64,000 nt of DNA. Source: Aliamphritea spongicola. GTDB taxonomy: Bacteria > Pseudomonadota > Gammaproteobacteria > Pseudomonadales > Balneatricaceae. Positions 62,961 through 64,000 of this stretch are shown piece by piece. Position 1 is the stretch's first letter. Each line of letters opens with the position of its first letter. The stretch spans positions 2,914,001 through 2,978,000 of the forward strand of contig AP025283.1 of the NCBI GenBank assembly GCA_024347235.1. Reading direction: 5' to 3'. A model generated the notes under the pieces. The model made no database searches, was not told the DNA's origin, and saw only the letters and a list, made by a program, of their open reading frames with translations. The position numbers were made by a program, and so were the translations under genes.

Positions 62961-62985
62961 AAAAACCGCCGTTATCCGGCGGTTT
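62961..62985. terminator. Bidirectional terminator between SH3 and cyclic-nucleotide-binding genes
   Basis: AAACCGCC and GGCGGTTT form the stem with a GTTATCC-type loop. The minus strand exits into TTTTTTATC. It overlaps the last codons of the convergent minus-strand gene. Confidence 0.75.
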
Positions 62986-63485
62986 CTGCATTTAGCTGGT
63001 CTATACAGCCTGCCAGCTGACAATCTCCGTCACGCAGGCGTCTGCTCAGATCACGGGCCATGTTCATAAATATCAGCATGTACTGCTCGGCATCCTGCTG
63101 ATATAGCGAAAACAACTGATCGGCCTTAATTTCAATCGCGTGGCACTGGTCATCCGCGATGACCACACCGCTACGAGGATAAACCCCAAGCAACGCCATG
63201 GCACCGAAGCACTCTGTCGCCTGAAAGCTGCGAATTTTATGCAGGGTGCCGTTTTCACTGCCGTGCTTATACAGGGATGCGTGGCCTGAAACCACTACAA
63301 AGGCTGAGTCGCCCCGTTCACCTTCTGAAAAACGCTTCTCCCGGTGCGTGTTCAACGCATTTACAACCGGCAATCAGCATCCGGATACTGTCTTCACGCA
63401 GGCCACCAAATACAGGCATGTTCTGCAATTGCTCAATAGGAATATCTACTGCCACGCGACTACTCAACTTTTCCCGAGACGACAT
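62972..63485 (-). CDS. Cyclic-nucleotide-binding domain protein (CRP-like sensor without HTH), frameshifted
   Basis: About 170 residues. It starts MSSREKLSSRVAVDIPIEQL and PVFGGLREDSIRMLIAGC. After a frame change near 63345 the cNMP barrel continues FSEGERGDSAFVVVSGHASLY, CFGAMALLGVYPRSGVVIA (in the position of the FGE...R.A phosphate-binding cassette, here with G-A-M) and ADQLFSLYQQDAEQYMLIFM. There is no winged helix, so it is a sensor domain and not a transcription factor. The ligand pocket is degenerate at the Arg position I would expect for cAMP binding, so ligand binding is uncertain. Confidence 0.8.
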
Positions 63486-63777
63486 TTTATTATGTCAAAC
63501 TCGTGACATAATAAACCAAGCAGCGCCGCGGTCAAACAGGCACTTTTACTCCTGGTAAAATCAAACGCTCAGCAAGGTTAAAGATTACATAGCATCCTTT
63601 ACTCAAACTGGTTGCTATACTGACATTACTGGCGCGGCTTCAGTCCCGGTTTATGGCATACTTCACCGGTCTATAGAGCTAATAACCAATAGCTATGTTT
63701 GATATAAACATTCACTATTGGCATACGGGTTAATAAATTGTTTCAATGTCACCCGTTCTTATGAGGAGATTATTTAG

Positions 63778-64000
63778 ATGCAACGTGTGACTATTTTTGG
63801 TCGTGAAGGATGCGGATTCTGTGTCCGTGCCAAGCAACTTTGTGAAATCAAAGATTTAGATCATCGCTATATTGATATCCATAAAGAAGGTATCAGCAAA
63901 GAAGATCTGGAAAAACTATCGGTAAACCAGTCACAACTGTTCCTCAGATCTTCCACGGAAAGGAGCACATCGGAGGCTTTACCGAGTTTTCTGCATTAGT
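63778..64000 (+). CDS. Glutaredoxin (GrxA-like), partial at window end, frameshifted
   Basis: The first 74 residues are visible. The active site is CGFC in MQRVTIFGREGCGFCVRAKQ, then DLDHRYIDIHKEGISKEDLE. After a frame change near 63928 the cis-proline strand TVPQIFHGKEHIGGFTEF appears. This is the full core of a monomeric dithiol glutaredoxin of the GrxA type; the remaining residues lie past 64000. GAGGAGATTATTTAG precedes ATG 63778, a good ribosome site. The 292 bases upstream hold no gene. Confidence 0.88.

Overview
The window looks like chromosomal DNA of a marine, heterotrophic gammaproteobacterium, most probably of the Oceanospirillales type (an inference from gene content and protein style; there is no rRNA in the window to confirm it). 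Coding density is high, GC is moderate, and no transposase, integrase, phage gene, CRISPR array or tRNA was seen. A strong technical feature runs through the whole window. Most long genes are split by single-base insertions or deletions, usually in short homopolymers, yet the protein continues perfectly in the next frame with all motifs kept. This is best read as uncorrected sequencing indels rather than decay. I therefore give one full-length CDS per gene and state where the frame changes.

Layout. 1-9.8 kb: the tail of an unknown protein, a membrane diguanylate cyclase, a DUF5610 protein, a persulfide-sensor-like ArsR regulator, a large acyl-CoA synthetase/GNAT protein acetyltransferase, a duplicated-domain lipoprotein, an ATP-NAD kinase family protein, and a pdxB-PilZ gene pair. 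9.9-22.4 kb: a small WGR protein, a solitary trpB, a five-gene efflux operon (outer membrane lipoprotein, adaptor, RND pump, response regulator, histidine kinase), a cytochrome b561 sharing an identical 20-bp upstream box with that operon, a lipoprotein and an NhaC-type antiporter. 22.7-33.6 kb: a small conserved protein, two more GGDEF proteins, a monooxygenase-like protein, a divergent cytochrome c'/cytochrome b-MarR locus, pseudoazurin, an MVL-like mannan-binding lectin, and a 970-residue HTH-AAA-TPR regulator.

33.9-41.9 kb holds the clearest metabolic unit: a divergent IclR regulator and four genes in the order bhcA-bhcB-bhcC-bhcD, the beta-hydroxyaspartate cycle for glycolate/glyoxylate assimilation. 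It is followed by an isocitrate lyase/PEP mutase superfamily gene of the oxaloacetate decarboxylase type, which could take the cycle's product on to pyruvate. Then come a DsbA-family oxidoreductase, an NTF2-like protein, a PhzF-like protein, a MazG-like pyrophosphohydrolase and a mandelate-racemase-family enzyme.

44.5-53.2 kb is a tightly overlapping MoxR-DUF58-DUF4381-VWA-VWA/TPR-BatD operon on the minus strand. Its VWA/TPR protein carries a very long Gln/Asp-Gln-Gln repeat tract. A YfdX protein and a 58-residue protein missed by length cut-offs lie upstream. 53.4-64 kb: an OmpR-type two-component system, a probable zinc-starvation operon (folE2-DUF1826-hisI, with a Zur-like box), a LysR/DJ-1 divergent pair, topoisomerase III, a glutaredoxin-like membrane-anchored protein, an SH3 protein, a cyclic-nucleotide-binding protein and the start of a glutaredoxin gene.
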